Positions 18,163 to 29,372 of a stretch of 64,000 nt of DNA are shown here, piece after piece (within the stretch, counting starts at the first letter, position 1; each line of letters opens with the position of its first letter). The position numbers and the translations under genes are program-made. A model generated the notes under the pieces. That model made no database searches, was not told where the DNA came from, and saw only the letters and a program-made list of their open reading frames with translations. This stretch comes from JBAMOY01 sp037071015 (GTDB lineage: Bacteria; Bacillota_I; Bacilli_A; RF39; UBA660): positions 1,054,001 to 1,118,000 of the forward strand of contig JBAMOY010000001.1 of the NCBI GenBank assembly GCA_037071015.1. The letters are read 5' to 3'.

Positions 18163-18909
18163 TCACCTCTTTGTCATTATTGTATATCCATCTTTTGTTA
18201 CCAAAACGGTATGCTCATAATGTGCAGATGGTTTCTCATCAGCCGTAATGATTGTCCAATCATCATCTAACATATAAATGTCTGCTGTTCCCAAATTTAA
18301 CATTGGTTCTACAGCTATAACCATTCCTTCTTTCAATAAAGGTCCTGTACTACGCTTACCGTAATTTGGAACGTCTGGTTCTTCGTGCAAATGATTCCCT
18401 ACACCGTGTCCTACTAATTCCTTAACTACACCAAGTTTATGCTTGTTAGCATATTCTTCGATAGCATAGCCAATATCACCAACGCGATTTCCAGCCTTTA
18501 CTTGTTCAAGACCAATGAATAAGGCCTTCTCGGTATGCTCCATCAGATATTTCTTTGATGAACTAATTTTACCTACAGCATAAGTCCATGCTGAATCACC
18601 GTGGTACCCTTTATAACAGGCTCCAATATCAATAGATATGATATCGCCTTCCCTCAATTTTCGATTGCCAGGAATACCATGAACTACCTCGTCATTAATC
18701 GAAGTACAAATTGATCCCGGAAAACCATTATAATTCTTAAAAGAAGGATATGCTCCGCGGCTGATTATATAATCATAAGCTAATTGATCTAATTCACCAG
18801 TAGTAATTCCAGGTTTAATATATTTTTCCAAATACTTATGGGTTGCCCCGGTTATTTCACCAGCAATTTCTAATAGTTCTATTTCTCTTTTATCCTTAAT
18901 ACTTATCAC
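18163..18909 (-). CDS. map: methionine aminopeptidase type I
   Basis: 248 residues. The five metal ligands of the pita-bread fold are in [16 protein letters not shown] (two Asp), [12 protein letters not shown] (His), and the VAVEPML and EHTVLVT glutamates. Removes the initiator Met from nascent proteins. No N-terminal SH3 or zinc extension. Ends in TGA, the only TGA stop I noted among the gene ends checked. Confidence 0.97.
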   Translation of the reverse strand: MISIKDKREIELLEIAGEITGATHKYLEKYIKPGITTGELDQLAYDYIISRGAYPSFKNYNGFPGSICTSINDEVVHGIPGNRKLREGDIISIDIGACYKGYHGDSAWTYAVGKISSSKKYLMEHTEKALFIGLEQVKAGNRVGDIGYAIEEYANKHKLGVVKELVGHGVGNHLHEEPDVPNYGKRSTGPLLKEGMVIAVEPMLNLGTADIYMLDDDWTIITADEKPSAHYEHTVLVTKDGYTIMTKR

Positions 18910-19547
18910 TAATAATCGCCGCCATTTAAAATTTTTTCAACTTCTAAAAATGTTTTTTCAGCATTTTCAGAATTAACGCGATAAAGAATATTTTTATCTT
19001 CATAATAATCTAAAATATCTTTAACATTATCTAAATATATATTAAATCTATTTTTAAAAGACTCTTCATTATCGTCTTTTCTGCCTACTAATGTTGCTCC
19101 ACAGACATCACACTTATCTGCAACAATAGGGGCTGTATCTTGAAAATAAATATTATATATTTTTCCACAACTTGAACAATTTAACCTACCTAAAGCTCTC
19201 TTCAAAGCTATATCTTCATTAATATCTAAATTTATTACGATGTAATCGCTAAAAAATTCATCTAATAATTTTGCTTGGTTTAAATTCCTAGGAAACCCAT
19301 CTAAAACAATTGGACCAACTTTAAGGTCACCTAATTTATTTTTAAGCAATTCAGTTGTAGTAACATCATCAATTAATATTCCAGCATTTATCATATCATG
19401 AATTTTACGATTAAAATCTGTACTATCATCTAAATCACGAAAAATTTGACCCATTGAAATGTGTTTATAGCCGTAGCGATTCTTTAACATTTCACATTGT
19501 GTCCCCTTACCTGCAGCTGGGGCACCATATAATATTATATTTTTCAT
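18909..19547 (-). CDS. adk: adenylate kinase, zinc-lid type
   Basis: 212 residues. P-loop GAPAAGKGTQC, substrate block LDGFPRN and LID domain with the four-cysteine zinc site (CSSC ... CDVC), the long Gram-positive form. Balances ATP, ADP and AMP. ATG/stop overlap with map by 1 bp; 1 bp from secY. Confidence 0.97.
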   Translation of the reverse strand: MKNIILYGAPAAGKGTQCEMLKNRYGYKHISMGQIFRDLDDSTDFNRKIHDMINAGILIDDVTTTELLKNKLGDLKVGPIVLDGFPRNLNQAKLLDEFFSDYIVINLDINEDIALKRALGRLNCSSCGKIYNIYFQDTAPIVADKCDVCGATLVGRKDDNEESFKNRFNIYLDNVKDILDYYEDKNILYRVNSENAEKTFLEVEKILNGGDY

Positions 19548-20822
19548 TTATCTCCTTTTTCTTCCTTTCGAATATGTTCTAGTACTGATTTGACTCTCAA
19601 TCTGTTTATATGTTTCTAATGTAACTCCAACAACAATTAAAAGTCCAGTACCACCTATAGTTACACTTGTAGGTAAACCTGAGAACATTCCAAATAAAAT
19701 TGGAAGAGCGGCAATAACTGCTAAGAATATAGCTCCTGCCATCGTAATCCTTTTTAAAACTTTGCCTACATATTTAACTGTTTCATCGCCTGGTCTAACC
19801 CCCGGAATAAAACCACCATTCTTTTGCAAATTTTCAGCTAATTCTTTAGGTTTTAACTGTAAGAATGTATAAAAATATGCAAATGCAATAATTAATAAAA
19901 TATATAATATAAATCCGGTTGGTGTTGTGTAATTTAACCATTTACTAACAAATAGAGAAAATCCCTCATTTTTAGTAAATTGAGCAATTAATCCCGGAAT
20001 AGAAATAATTGCTGAAGAGAATATAACGGGAATAACACCAGCTGAATTTAATTTAAATGGAATATAGTTTTGACCACCATTCATACTGCTAGTAGATTTA
20101 TTAGCGTATTGAATAGGAATACGTCTTTCAGCACTCTCTTCATATACGACACCAATAATAACAGCAACGTATAATGCAATGAAAATTATAAATTTAATAA
20201 TTCCCAATAGTGTCTGTTGAACATCACCTATAATAACAAGCCCCTGGTATGCTTCCACAAACATTGTCGGTAAGCTTGCAATTATTCCTGCCATAATAAT
20301 TAACGAAATTCCATTGCCAATACCCTTAGAAGTAATTTGATCTCCTAACCATAGCAAGAATGCAGTTCCAGCAGTTAATACGGTTGCAAATTCCATATAA
20401 TCAAGTACTGTTCCATTTTTAATAAATGCAAATGATAACATATATCCTTGAACAAAAGCCAAAATAATTCCAACCACACGTGTAATTTGATTTAATTTAG
20501 TTCTACCTGTATGGCCTTCTTTAGATAATTCAGCTAAATAAGGTATGATATCCATTTGTAATAATTGTATAACGATTGATGCGGTTATATACGGCATTAC
20601 ACCAAGTGCTAAAATAGAAAATTTTTCCATTGCACCGCCGCCCATCGCATTAATAAGGCCTAGAAAACCTAATTTACTCGTATCTAACGCACTTTTATCT
20701 ACCCCAGGAACAATGATTGAAGTTCCTACTTTAAATAGAAATAAAATTAGAAAAGTAAATAATATCTTCTTTTGTAAATCCTTATTTTTGGGATTAAATA
20801 TTTGCTTTACAGTTGCAAACAA
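19548..20822 (-). CDS. secY: protein translocase subunit SecY
   Basis: 424 residues with ten predicted membrane spans; plug region and LGVMPYITASIVIQLLQM, the cytosolic GGQNYIPFKLNSAGVIPVIF loop and the C-terminal IGGTGLLIVVGVTLETYKQIESQ block are diagnostic. Core channel of the Sec translocon. In its usual spc-operon place between rplO and adk. Confidence 0.98.
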   Translation of the reverse strand: MFATVKQIFNPKNKDLQKKILFTFLILFLFKVGTSIIVPGVDKSALDTSKLGFLGLINAMGGGAMEKFSILALGVMPYITASIVIQLLQMDIIPYLAELSKEGHTGRTKLNQITRVVGIILAFVQGYMLSFAFIKNGTVLDYMEFATVLTAGTAFLLWLGDQITSKGIGNGISLIIMAGIIASLPTMFVEAYQGLVIIGDVQQTLLGIIKFIIFIALYVAVIIGVVYEESAERRIPIQYANKSTSSMNGGQNYIPFKLNSAGVIPVIFSSAIISIPGLIAQFTKNEGFSLFVSKWLNYTTPTGFILYILLIIAFAYFYTFLQLKPKELAENLQKNGGFIPGVRPGDETVKYVGKVLKRITMAGAIFLAVIAALPILFGMFSGLPTSVTIGGTGLLIVVGVTLETYKQIESQISTRTYSKGRKRR

Positions 20823-21266
20823 TTAAATCACCTCGGCTTTTCCACCTAATTTTTCTATCTGTTCTTTAGCTACATCAGAAAATTTGTGTGCTTTTACAGT
20901 TAATTTCTTTTCTAAAGTACCATTTCCTAATACTTTAATACCATCTAATTGATTTTTTATTAAGCCCATTTCTTTTAGTAATTCTGGAGTAATAACAGCT
21001 TCGTTTTCAAATTTGTTTAAATCACTTAAATTAATAACAGCATATTTAGTTTTAAATTTAGCATTAGTAAATCCTCTTTTTGGTAAACGTCTATAAAGAG
21101 GTAATTGGCCACCTTCAAATCCTGGTTTGTGACTATAACCACTTCTAGCTTTTTGTCCTTTTTCTCCACGACCTGAAGTTTTTCCTAAACCACTACCAAC
21201 ACCACGACCAACTCTTTTACGAGTTTTTATAGCGCCCTCAGTAGGATGAATATTGTATAATTTCAT
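20823..21266 (-). CDS. rplO: 50S ribosomal protein L15
   Basis: 147 residues. Glycine- and lysine-rich N-terminal arm ([21 protein letters not shown]) and [17 protein letters not shown]. It adjoins rpsE directly: only 1 bp separates them, so the usual intervening rpmD (L30) is absent. Confidence 0.98.
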   Translation of the reverse strand: MKLYNIHPTEGAIKTRKRVGRGVGSGLGKTSGRGEKGQKARSGYSHKPGFEGGQLPLYRRLPKRGFTNAKFKTKYAVINLSDLNKFENEAVITPELLKEMGLIKNQLDGIKVLGNGTLEKKLTVKAHKFSDVAKEQIEKLGGKAEVI

Positions 21267-21267
21267 A

Positions 21268-21777
21268 TTATATAATCTCCTCTACTTTTAATCCACGAAG
21301 TTTTGCTACCTCATCAACAGTTTTTTGTGATTTTAATGCTTCTAAAGTTGCATATGCCATATTAATTTTTGTATTTGATCCTAAAGATTTAGATAAAATA
21401 TCTTTAACTCCAGCTAATTCTAATACTGCTCTTACTGGTCCTCCAGCTTTTACTCCTGTACCTTTTAAAGCAGGTTTTAGCATTACTTTACTAGCTCCTC
21501 TAACTCCGATTGCTTCATGTGGGATTGTTCTTTCATCAACTAATGATACTCTAACTACATTCTTTGTAGCAGCTTGGACAGCTTTCTTAATTGCATCTGG
21601 AACTTCATTAGCTTTTCCAGTACCAATTCCAACTTGACCTTTTTTATCCCCTACAGCTACTGTAGCAGAGAAACGGAAATGACGACCACCTTTTGTTACT
21701 TTTGTAACTCGACCAATATTGATAATTTCTTCTTCAAATTGTTTTGGGCGTGGTTCTCTTCTTCTTTTTTCCATCAA
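21268..21777 (-). CDS. rpsE: 30S ribosomal protein S5
   Basis: 169 residues. Double-stranded-RNA-binding-like N-terminal domain with [16 protein letters not shown] and the [18 protein letters not shown] block, then the C-terminal [13 protein letters not shown] domain. Either Met1 or Met2 may be the start. Confidence 0.97.
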   Translation of the reverse strand: MMEKRRREPRPKQFEEEIINIGRVTKVTKGGRHFRFSATVAVGDKKGQVGIGTGKANEVPDAIKKAVQAATKNVVRVSLVDERTIPHEAIGVRGASKVMLKPALKGTGVKAGGPVRAVLELAGVKDILSKSLGSNTKINMAYATLEALKSQKTVDEVAKLRGLKVEEII

Positions 21778-21788
21778 TTACCCTCCTT

Positions 21789-22151
21789 TTAGAATTCTAA
21801 TCCATTTTCGCGTGCAGCTTCAGCTAAAGCTCTAACACGTCCGTGATATAGGTATCCACCTCTATCAAATGTTACTTTAATAATTTTAGCTTTTTTAGCT
21901 CTTTTAGCTAATAATTCTCCAACTTTTGTAGCAGCTTCGATGTTTCCACCATTTTCTAGCTTTAACTCTTTATCGATTGAAGATGCACTAACTAAAGTAA
22001 CAGCTTTTTCATCATCTATGATTTGCGCAAAGATATTACCGTTAGATCTAAAAACATTTAAACGTGGAACCTCAGCAGTACCAGATATTTTGTTTCTAAC
22101 ACGAGCATGTCTTGCTTGACGCATTTCATTGCGAGATACTTTTTTAATCAT
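21789..22151 (-). CDS. rplR: 50S ribosomal protein L18
   Basis: 120 residues. 5S rRNA-binding protein: [23 protein letters not shown] and [26 protein letters not shown] at the C-terminus are family hallmarks. 11 bp upstream of rpsE. Confidence 0.97.
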   Translation of the reverse strand: MIKKVSRNEMRQARHARVRNKISGTAEVPRLNVFRSNGNIFAQIIDDEKAVTLVSASSIDKELKLENGGNIEAATKVGELLAKRAKKAKIIKVTFDRGGYLYHGRVRALAEAARENGLEF

Positions 22152-22175
22152 TAGTATTACTCTCCTTTACTTTAA

Positions 22176-22709
22176 TTATTTAGCTGCTTTTTTACCAACT
22201 TTACGAATAATTGTTTCATCAGCATATTTAATACCTTTACCTTTATATGGTTCAGGTTTTCTAATCTTTCTTACGTTAGCGGCAAATTCACCTACTAAAC
22301 ATTTATCGATTCCCTTAACAGTTAATTCAGTATTACTTGGACATTCCAAAGTAATTCCTGTTGGAATATCAACTTCTACTGGGTGTGAATATCCAGCAGT
22401 AACCACTAGTTTATCACCCTTTAATGTAAAACGATATCCGACACCAACTGCCTCTAATTTCTTTTCAAAACCAGCTGTTACACCAATAATCATATTATTG
22501 ATATTAGCATTAGCAGTTCCATGGAAATTTTTAACTGTATCATTTTTGCGTTCAACAGTTAATTCTTGACCATTTACTTTTACAGTAAGATCTTTGTTTA
22601 TTTCAGTAGAAAGTTCACCTTTAGGACCTTTAACTGTAACAATATTACCATCAACTGATACTGTAACACCTTCTGGTATTGAAAGAACTTTATTTCCAAT
22701 ACGACTCAT
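22176..22709 (-). CDS. rplF: 50S ribosomal protein L6
   Basis: 177 residues, two repeats of the L6 fold; SRIGNKVLSIPEGV, VKGPKGELS and the C-terminal RKPEPYKGKGIKYADE motif that binds near the sarcin-ricin loop. Usual length and place. Confidence 0.98.
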   Translation of the reverse strand: MSRIGNKVLSIPEGVTVSVDGNIVTVKGPKGELSTEINKDLTVKVNGQELTVERKNDTVKNFHGTANANINNMIIGVTAGFEKKLEAVGVGYRFTLKGDKLVVTAGYSHPVEVDIPTGITLECPSNTELTVKGIDKCLVGEFAANVRKIRKPEPYKGKGIKYADETIIRKVGKKAAK

Positions 22710-22727
22710 ATATATCCTCCTTACTTT

Positions 22728-23123
22728 CTACCAAATGTATGCTAATACTTCGCCACCAAGAGATTCTGTTCTAGCTTGCTTGTCAGTCATAATTCCCTTT
22801 GATGTTGAAATGATAGCAATACCTAGTCCATTTAATACTTTTGGTACTTCATCAGCCTTAACATATACGCGTAAACCTGGTTTAGAGATTCTTTTTAACC
22901 CAGTTATAACACGTTCTTTGTTTTGTCCATATTTTAAATTTAAGACAATTATATTCTGAATATTATTCTTCTTAATTTTATAATCAGCAATAAAACCAGT
23001 TTCTTTTAATATTCTTGCAATTTCTTCTTTTATTTTTGAAGCGGGTACTTCAACTTCTATATATCGCATTTGATTAGCATTACGAATTCTTGTAAGCATA
23101 TCTGCGATTGGATCTGTTACCAT
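22728..23123 (-). CDS. rpsH: 30S ribosomal protein S8
   Basis: 131 residues. [13 protein letters not shown] at the start and [26 protein letters not shown] at the end are diagnostic (the last block binds helix 21 of 16S rRNA). Confidence 0.98.
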   Translation of the reverse strand: MVTDPIADMLTRIRNANQMRYIEVEVPASKIKEEIARILKETGFIADYKIKKNNIQNIIVLNLKYGQNKERVITGLKRISKPGLRVYVKADEVPKVLNGLGIAIISTSKGIMTDKQARTESLGGEVLAYIW

Positions 23124-23142
23124 ATATATCCTCCCTTCAATT

Positions 23143-23328
23143 CTACCAACTAGATTTTTTAATTCCTGGTATTTGTCCTTTATAAGCTAATTCCCTAAAA
23201 CAAATACGGCAAATTCCATATTTTCTAAGTACTGCGTGAGGTCTTCCGCATCTTTGACAACGAGTATACTCACGTACTTTAAATTTAGGGGTTCTACTAG
23301 CCTTAACTTTCATACTTGTTTTAGCCAT
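23143..23328 (-). CDS. rpsZ: 30S ribosomal protein S14, type Z
   Basis: 61 residues. The zinc-binding short form: [21 protein letters not shown] with C-x2-C and C-x2-C. Typical of Gram-positive spc operons. No zinc-free paralogue is in the window. Confidence 0.97.
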   Translation of the reverse strand: MAKTSMKVKASRTPKFKVREYTRCQRCGRPHAVLRKYGICRICFRELAYKGQIPGIKKSSW

Positions 23329-23348
23329 ATTATCCTCCTTTTTTAGAG

Positions 23349-23888
23349 TTATTTCTTAAACGGCATACCAAAGCCTTTTAAGAGATCGTACGCTTCTTCG
23401 TTTGTTTTTGCTGTTGTAACAAAAACGATATCCATACCACGCACTTTAACAACATTATCATATTCTATTTCTGAGAAAATTAATTGTTCAGTTAAACCTA
23501 ATGTATAGTTTCCTCTACCATCAAAAGCCTTAGGAGATATTCCTCTAAAATCTCTTACACGTGGTAATGTAATACTAATTAGTTTATCTAAGAAATTATA
23601 CATGTTTTCTCCACGTAAAGTAACTTTACATCCGATTGGTTGTCCTTCTCTAACTTTGAAACCAGCAATTGCCTTTTTAGCATGTGTCTTAACTGGTTTT
23701 TGACCAGATATAATTTCTAAATCAGCCATTGCAGCATCTAATAATTTACTATTAGTTGTAGCATCTCCTACACCCATATTAATTACTATTTTGTCTAAAG
23801 ATGGAACTTCCATTACACTTTTATAACTATATTTTTCTCTTAAACTAGGTACGATTTCTTTATTATACTTTTCTTTTAGGCGGTTCAT
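23349..23888 (-). CDS. rplE: 50S ribosomal protein L5
   Basis: 179 residues, usual length. [33 protein letters not shown] and [20 protein letters not shown] are conserved. Binds 5S rRNA with L18. Confidence 0.98.
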   Translation of the reverse strand: MNRLKEKYNKEIVPSLREKYSYKSVMEVPSLDKIVINMGVGDATTNSKLLDAAMADLEIISGQKPVKTHAKKAIAGFKVREGQPIGCKVTLRGENMYNFLDKLISITLPRVRDFRGISPKAFDGRGNYTLGLTEQLIFSEIEYDNVVKVRGMDIVFVTTAKTNEEAYDLLKGFGMPFKK

Positions 23889-23905
23889 ATATACCCTCCT
23901 TCCAA

Positions 23906-24223
23906 TTAATCAAGGCTCTCATTAGATTTTTTTGCTACTCTAATCTTTTTGCCCTTTTTATCAATAGTATGTCCTATTCTGGTTCTTTTTTTAGTTTTAG
24001 GATCAAGAATCATAACATTAGAAGCATGAATTGGTACTTCTACTTCTACAATACTACCAGCACTTTGACCGTTTGGTTTAATATGTTTTTTAGCTATATT
24101 AATACCTTCAACAACGACCTTATTATCAGCTTTTAGTATCTTGGTTATTTTACCTTCCTTACCCTTATCTTTACCAGCTATAACAATTACCTTATCTCCA
24201 GTTTTCAAGTTCATGTTTCTCAT
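23906..24223 (-). CDS. rplX: 50S ribosomal protein L24
   Basis: 105 residues. KOW motif near the N-terminus ([20 protein letters not shown]) and [23 protein letters not shown]. Assembly initiator protein of the large subunit. Confidence 0.97.
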   Translation of the reverse strand: MRNMNLKTGDKVIVIAGKDKGKEGKITKILKADNKVVVEGINIAKKHIKPNGQSAGSIVEVEVPIHASNVMILDPKTKKRTRIGHTIDKKGKKIRVAKKSNESLD

Positions 24224-24231
24224 CCTTTCAA

Positions 24232-24600
24232 CTATAGCACTTCTTTAGCAAGTGATACAATTTTCATAAAATCTTTATCACGCAATTCACGTGCGACTGG
24301 TCCAAATACACGAGTTCCAACTGGACTCTTATCATCTTTAATAATAACACAAGCGTTATCATCGAATTTAATGTAAGATCCATCTTCTCTTCTTAGACCA
24401 AATTTGCTTCTAACAACTACAGCCTTGACAACTTTACCTTTGCCAACTGTTCCGTTAGGTGTTGCTTTTTTAATAGTCCCAACAACTATATCACCAATAT
24501 TTCCAGTTTTAACTTTACTTCCACCTAGTACTCTAATAACAGAAAGTTCACGAGCACCAGAGTTGTCAGCAACTTTCAAACGGCTTTCTTGTTGAATCAT
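24232..24600 (-). CDS. rplN: 50S ribosomal protein L14
   Basis: 122 residues. [20 protein letters not shown] and [29 protein letters not shown] are highly conserved. Contacts S12-side bridges between subunits. Confidence 0.98.
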   Translation of the reverse strand: MIQQESRLKVADNSGARELSVIRVLGGSKVKTGNIGDIVVGTIKKATPNGTVGKGKVVKAVVVRSKFGLRREDGSYIKFDDNACVIIKDDKSPVGTRVFGPVARELRDKDFMKIVSLAKEVL

Positions 24601-24626
24601 ATTTAATCCTCCTTTTTCGAGTACAA

Positions 24627-24887
24627 TTATAAAATAATTGCTTTTTCTACTATTTCAACCAAACGATAACGTTTCATTTTTGATAATGGTCTAGTTTCCA
24701 CGATACGAACTTTATCACCAATCTTAGCTTCGTTCTTTTCATCATGAGCAGTATATTTTTTTGAATATTTTACGCGTTTTTTATATAAAGGGTCATTTTT
24801 GTAAGTTTCTACTAAAACCGTAATTGTTTTGTCATTTTTATCGCTAACGACTTTACCAATTAATTCACGAGTTCTCTTATCTTGCAT
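24627..24887 (-). CDS. rpsQ: 30S ribosomal protein S17
   Basis: 86 residues, OB fold. [29 protein letters not shown] and [20 protein letters not shown]. Its start overlaps the rpmC stop by 1 bp. Confidence 0.97.
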   Translation of the reverse strand: MQDKRTRELIGKVVSDKNDKTITVLVETYKNDPLYKKRVKYSKKYTAHDEKNEAKIGDKVRIVETRPLSKMKRYRLVEIVEKAIIL

Positions 24888-25087
24888 TATTTTTCCTCCT
24901 TAAGTTCACGTTCACGTAAAATTGTTTTCATACGTGCAACTAACTTTCTTAAATCATTAATTCTTGAAGGTTTTTCAAGATTACCAGTAGCTTGACTAAA
25001 ACGTAAATTAAATAGTTCTTCCTTAGTTTCTTCAATTTTTTTCAAAATTTCTTCATTGGTTAATTCTCTAATTTCACTATTTTTCAT
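24887..25087 (-). CDS. rpmC: 50S ribosomal protein L29
   Basis: 66 residues from the ATG at 25087 ([10 protein letters not shown]), the family's normal start; an upstream GTG at 25099 would add four residues. Helical protein with [19 protein letters not shown]. Overlaps the end of rplP by 11 bp. Confidence 0.96.
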   Translation of the reverse strand: MKNSEIRELTNEEILKKIEETKEELFNLRFSQATGNLEKPSRINDLRKLVARMKTILRERELKEEK

Positions 25088-25508
25088 TAGTTTCACCACT
25101 TTCTTTTACTACAAACTTACATTTTATTGGAAGTTTATGCATAGCCAATCTGAACGCTTCACGAGCTATTTCTTCACTTACGCCTCCAATTTCAAACATA
25201 ACTTTACCCTTTTTAACAACTGCAACCCAAACCTCTGGTTGACCTTTACCTTTACCCATACGAGTTTCTAAAGGTATTTTTGTAAGTGATAAATGTGGGA
25301 ATATATTAATCCATACTTTACCACCACGTTTCATATAACGAGTCATAGCAACACGAGCCGCTTCAATTTGTTGTTGAGTAATCCAAGCACCTTCCATTGC
25401 CATTAATCCATATTCACCAAAGTTAACTTTTGTATTTCCTTTGGCTACACCATCATAACGCAAACGATGAGGTCTACGATATTTAGTTCTTTTTGGAATG
25501 ACTGCCAT
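25077..25508 (-). CDS. rplP: 50S ribosomal protein L16
   Basis: 143 residues from ATG 25508 ([15 protein letters not shown]...), with AGGGAGGT upstream. The same frame is open for 60 more codons upstream, but that stretch lies inside rpsC and is not L16-like. [26 protein letters not shown] and [20 protein letters not shown] are diagnostic. Confidence 0.97.
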   Translation of the reverse strand: MAVIPKRTKYRRPHRLRYDGVAKGNTKVNFGEYGLMAMEGAWITQQQIEAARVAMTRYMKRGGKVWINIFPHLSLTKIPLETRMGKGKGQPEVWVAVVKKGKVMFEIGGVSEEIAREAFRLAMHKLPIKCKFVVKESGETNEK

Positions 25509-26160
25509 CGCTATTACCTCCCTTGTTTTTCTTAGGAAGGATTTCTCCTTTATAAATCCATACTTTAACGCCAATTTTTCCATATGTTGTATTAGCCTCT
25601 TTATGTGCATAATCAACATCAGCACGTAATGTATGTAATGGAATATTTCCTTCTGTATATCCTTCTGTTCTTGCCATTTCAGCACCACCTAAACGTCCTG
25701 AAACAGCAGTTTTAATTCCTTTTGCTCCTGCTTTCATAGCATTTCTAATTGCTTTCTTTTGAGCAATACGGAATGAAACACGATTTTCGATTTGATGCGC
25801 TATATTTTCAGCAACTAAAGCAGCATCAATATCTGGATTTTTAATTTCCATAATAGAAATTTGAACATCTTCATCTACTAATTTAGATAATTCTTTTTTT
25901 ACCTTTTCGATTTCTTCACCACCATGTCCGATTACTACACCAGGTTTAGAAGTATTAATAATTACTTCTGTTTTTTTGGCGGTTCTTTCGATAAGAATAC
26001 TTGAAACAGATGCATCTTTTAATTTTTTGCTTAAATACTTACGTATTTTATCATCATTATTTAAGAATTTAGCAAAATCTTTATTATCTGCATACCATTT
26101 TGATTCCCAAGTCTTGTTAATTCCAATTCTAAGTCCCACTGGACTAACCTTTTGACCCAC
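25483..26160 (-). CDS. rpsC: 30S ribosomal protein S3
   Basis: 225 residues. KH domain with [17 protein letters not shown] (GxxG loop) and the C-terminal domain with [31 protein letters not shown] low-complexity Gly/Ser/Lys tail ends the protein. Overlaps the start of rplP by 26 bp. Confidence 0.98.
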   Translation of the reverse strand: MGQKVSPVGLRIGINKTWESKWYADNKDFAKFLNNDDKIRKYLSKKLKDASVSSILIERTAKKTEVIINTSKPGVVIGHGGEEIEKVKKELSKLVDEDVQISIMEIKNPDIDAALVAENIAHQIENRVSFRIAQKKAIRNAMKAGAKGIKTAVSGRLGGAEMARTEGYTEGNIPLHTLRADVDYAHKEANTTYGKIGVKVWIYKGEILPKKNKGGNSDGSHSKKN

Positions 26161-26177
26161 AAGATTTCCTCCTTTGC

Positions 26178-26513
26178 CTAATTTTTCTCACTAACAACTA
26201 TTGTTATATGACTTGTTCTTTTTTTAATCGGATCAACATGTCCACGTGATCCAAATTTCATTCTCTTTAAAGTTTGACCTTCATTTATATAAGCTTCTTT
26301 TACATATAATTTAGTTTTATCTAAACTTAAGTTATTTTCTGCATTAGCTACAGCTGATGTTAATACTTTTCTAATTTGTCTTGAAGCTTCTTTATTAATG
26401 TTAGCTAATATAGTATCTGCTTCAGCTACATCTTTACCACGCACTAAATCTATAACTAAACGAGCTTTACGAGGTGCAATTCTAATTCCTTTTGCAATCG
26501 CTTTTGCTTCCAT
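26178..26513 (-). CDS. rplV: 50S ribosomal protein L22
   Basis: 111 residues. [23 protein letters not shown] and the beta-hairpin tip with [23 protein letters not shown] that lines the exit tunnel and contacts macrolides. Confidence 0.98.
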   Translation of the reverse strand: MEAKAIAKGIRIAPRKARLVIDLVRGKDVAEADTILANINKEASRQIRKVLTSAVANAENNLSLDKTKLYVKEAYINEGQTLKRMKFGSRGHVDPIKKRTSHITIVVSEKN

Positions 26514-26538
26514 TTTAGTCCTCCTTCCTGATAATCAA

Positions 26539-26811
26539 TTATTTCTTAATTTTGTTATCGCCATGTCCACCAAATTTACGTGTTGGAACAAATTCACCTA
26601 ATTTATGTCCTACCATATCTTCTGTAACATAAACTGGGATAAATTCTTTACCATTATGAACAGCAAATGTGTGTCCGATAAATTCAGGATAAATTGTTGA
26701 ACGGCGAGACCAAGTTTTGATTACTTCTTTTGATCCAGATTCATTAACCTTTTTAACTTTAGCCATTAGATGTCTATCGATAAAAGGTCCTTTTTTTAAA
26801 CTTCTAGCCAT
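26539..26811 (-). CDS. rpsS: 30S ribosomal protein S19
   Basis: 90 residues. [37 protein letters not shown] and [16 protein letters not shown]. Standard order rplB-rpsS-rplV. Confidence 0.98.
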   Translation of the reverse strand: MARSLKKGPFIDRHLMAKVKKVNESGSKEVIKTWSRRSTIYPEFIGHTFAVHNGKEFIPVYVTEDMVGHKLGEFVPTRKFGGHGDNKIKK

Positions 26812-26828
26812 TTAAACCAATCCTTTCA

Positions 26829-27659
26829 CTATTTTTTACGACGACGAACAATTAACTTATCAGAAGCTTTTTTCTTGTCACGTGTCTTATATCCTAATGC
26901 TGGTTTACCCCATGGAGTAACAGGCCCCTTACGTCCGATTGGCGCACGTCCTTCTCCACCACCGTGAGGGTGATCGTTAGGATTCATAACAGAACCACGA
27001 ACTGTTGGTCTAATACCCATATGTCTTTTACGACCAGCTTTTCCTAAATTAACTAATTCATGATCAGCATTTCCAACTTCTCCAATAGTAGCACGACAAG
27101 TACTTAATACTTTACGAACTTCACCACTATTTAAACGAAGTAGTGTATATTTTCCTTCGTGTCCCAAAACTTGAACACTAGTTCCAGCTGAACGAGCCAT
27201 TTGGCCACCTTTGCCAGCTTTTAATTCAACATTGTGAACCATTGTACCTTCTGGAATATTTCCAAGAGCTAAGCAGTTACCAACTTTGATATCTGTCTTA
27301 TCCCCGCTTTCAATTTTGGCACCAATTTTTAAATTCTTCGGTGCAATAATATATCTTTTCTCTCCATCGGCATAATTAATTAAAGCAATGTTAGATGATC
27401 TGTTTGGATCGTATTCAATTGCCACAACTGTACCAACAACACCGTCTTTATTTCTTTTGAAGTCAATGATACGGTATTTACGTTTTGCTCCACCACCACG
27501 ATGTCTTACAGTAATGCGACCTTGATTATTACGACCACCATTTTTCTTTAATGTTACAACTAATGATTTTTCTGGAGTAGTTTTAGTAACTTCATCATTG
27601 ATTAATGTCGTCATCCCACGAAGACCATTAGTCATTGGTTTATAACTCTTAATCGCCAT
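26829..27659 (-). CDS. rplB: 50S ribosomal protein L2
   Basis: 276 residues. [33 protein letters not shown] and [22 protein letters not shown] with the conserved His near the peptidyl transferase centre. Confidence 0.98.
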   Translation of the reverse strand: MAIKSYKPMTNGLRGMTTLINDEVTKTTPEKSLVVTLKKNGGRNNQGRITVRHRGGGAKRKYRIIDFKRNKDGVVGTVVAIEYDPNRSSNIALINYADGEKRYIIAPKNLKIGAKIESGDKTDIKVGNCLALGNIPEGTMVHNVELKAGKGGQMARSAGTSVQVLGHEGKYTLLRLNSGEVRKVLSTCRATIGEVGNADHELVNLGKAGRKRHMGIRPTVRGSVMNPNDHPHGGGEGRAPIGRKGPVTPWGKPALGYKTRDKKKASDKLIVRRRKK

Positions 27660-27675
27660 AATCTTTTCCTCCTAT

Positions 27676-27957
27676 TTAGTTAAGTTCAATAGAACTTCCT
27701 TCTTTTAATTTAACAATTGCTTTTTTTACTTTGTTAGTTTTTCCAACATAACGACCAACTCTTTTTTTTCTTGGTTTTACATTGATAGTATTTACACTTT
27801 CAACTTGTACGTTGAAGATTTTTTCAATTGCTTGCTTAATTTGTGTTTTGTTTGCCTTTACGTCTACACTAAAAGTAACAGTATTTTTATTTTGAACTAA
27901 ATCAGCACTTTTTTCAGTGATAATTGGTGCTTTAATAATATCTCTATAATTTGTCAT
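27676..27957 (-). CDS. rplW: 50S ribosomal protein L23
   Basis: 93 residues. [23 protein letters not shown] and [25 protein letters not shown]. Forms the docking site for trigger factor and SRP at the tunnel exit. Confidence 0.97.
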   Translation of the reverse strand: MTNYRDIIKAPIITEKSADLVQNKNTVTFSVDVKANKTQIKQAIEKIFNVQVESVNTINVKPRKKRVGRYVGKTNKVKKAIVKLKEGSSIELN

Positions 27958-27958
27958 A

Positions 27959-28585
27959 CTAAGCTAGCACCTCCTCGATTTGTTTTACAGCAGATTCTGT
28001 AATAATCATTTTATCAGCACTTATTACATCATAAGTATTAATTTCATCTGCAGCTAATAATATTACATTACCTAAATTACGAGTAGCTAAAATAACATTA
28101 TCAGTTAACTCGCTAACAACTATTAATGTGACAGTGGTGCTAGCTTCAAAAATATTTAAAATGTTTTTCATATCTTTAGTTTTTGTAGTTTCAACTTCAA
28201 AGTTATCTACTACAACTAATTCTTTATTTATAATTTTGTAAGATAAAGCTGACTTCAAAGCCAATCTTCTCTCTTTACGGTTCATTTTTTTATCATAATC
28301 TCTTGGTTGTGGTCCAAATACTGTTCCACCACCTACCCAATGTGGAGCTCTAGTACTACCCTGACGAGCACGTCCTGTACCTTTTTGTCTCCATGGTTTT
28401 CTTCCGCCTCCACTAACTTCACTACGTGTTTTAGTAGCTGCAGTCCCTTGTCTTTGCGCATTTCTAGTTAATGTAATTGCATCATATAAAACAGTATCGT
28501 TTGGAACTATACCCCAAACAGCTTCGTTTAAAGAAATATCCTTTACCTTTTCACCCTTTATGTTTAATACAGATTGTTTTTTCAT
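27959..28585 (-). CDS. rplD: 50S ribosomal protein L4
   Basis: 208 residues. The tunnel-loop block ([28 protein letters not shown]) is intact. In some bacteria L4 represses this operon; whether it does here is not visible. Confidence 0.97.
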   Translation of the reverse strand: MKKQSVLNIKGEKVKDISLNEAVWGIVPNDTVLYDAITLTRNAQRQGTAATKTRSEVSGGGRKPWRQKGTGRARQGSTRAPHWVGGGTVFGPQPRDYDKKMNRKERRLALKSALSYKIINKELVVVDNFEVETTKTKDMKNILNIFEASTTVTLIVVSELTDNVILATRNLGNVILLAADEINTYDVISADKMIITESAVKQIEEVLA

Positions 28586-28599
28586 CTATATCCCTCCTA

Positions 28600-29346
28600 C
28601 TAGTTTTCACTTGAAACAGCTTCTTCAGTTGTTTCAGTTTCTTCTATCTTTGTAGTTTCAGGTTCAGCTGGTGTTTCAACTACATATGTATTTAATTCTT
28701 CAGCTGCATTTATTTTACCAGGGTTCTTAATTGCCGTTTTAATAACAACAAGTGATTTTTTTGGTCCAGGAACATTCCCTTTAATTAAAATGCAATTATT
28801 TTCCATATCAACAGCAACCACTTCAAGGTTTTGAATAGTTACAGTTAACATTCCCATATGTCCAGGTAATTTCTTACCTTTAAAAACACGCATTGGTCTC
28901 ATAGTTCCCATTGAACCTGGTTTTCTATGATAATGAGATCCGTGTCCCATTGGTCCACGACTTTGATTGTGACGCTTGATTACACCCTGGAATCCATGTC
29001 CTTTTGTAACGCCTGTTACATCGACCATTTCCCCAGCTTCAAAAATATCAGCAGTTATTTCTTGCCCCAAAGTGTAAGCATTAATATCTACGCCTCTAAT
29101 TTCTTTAAAGAAGCGCTTAGGTGTAGTATTAGCTTTATTGGTATGACCAACTGAAGCTTTATTTACTAACTTTTCTCTTTTCGTATCAAAACCTAATTGA
29201 ATCGCTTCATAACCATCATTTTCGATTGTCTTAATTTGTGTTACAACATTTGGTTCAACCTCGACAACAGTTACAGGAATCAATTTTCCAGATTTTGTGA
29301 AAACTTGTGTCATTCCTAATTTACGACCTAAGATTCCTTTTTTCAT
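28600..29346 (-). CDS. rplC: 50S ribosomal protein L3 with acidic C-terminal extension
   Basis: 248 residues. The L3 fold is complete ([16 protein letters not shown] at the start; [17 protein letters not shown] and [25 protein letters not shown]). After the normal end near residue 210 comes an acidic Thr/Glu/Val tail ([16 protein letters not shown]...) of about 35 residues not found in the common 205-210 residue form. Confidence 0.97.
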   Translation of the reverse strand: MKKGILGRKLGMTQVFTKSGKLIPVTVVEVEPNVVTQIKTIENDGYEAIQLGFDTKREKLVNKASVGHTNKANTTPKRFFKEIRGVDINAYTLGQEITADIFEAGEMVDVTGVTKGHGFQGVIKRHNQSRGPMGHGSHYHRKPGSMGTMRPMRVFKGKKLPGHMGMLTVTIQNLEVVAVDMENNCILIKGNVPGPKKSLVVIKTAIKNPGKINAAEELNTYVVETPAEPETTKIEETETTEEAVSSEN

Positions 29347-29372
29347 CTTTCTTCCTCCTATACTTTCAATTA

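Noticed and set aside
18163..18165. Possible TGA-to-Trp reassignment (Mollicutes code)
   Set aside because: Tryptophan is encoded by TGG across intact genes, and TGA ends map at its normal length, so the standard code applies.
22129..22569. 146-codon plus-strand frame opposite rplF
   Set aside because: It is antisense to a conserved ribosomal gene, with no SD and no family resemblance.
25509..25688. 60-codon N-terminal extension of L16 within rpsC
   Set aside because: It lies in the coding region of rpsC in another frame, and L16 starts normally at [12 protein letters not shown] with its own SD.
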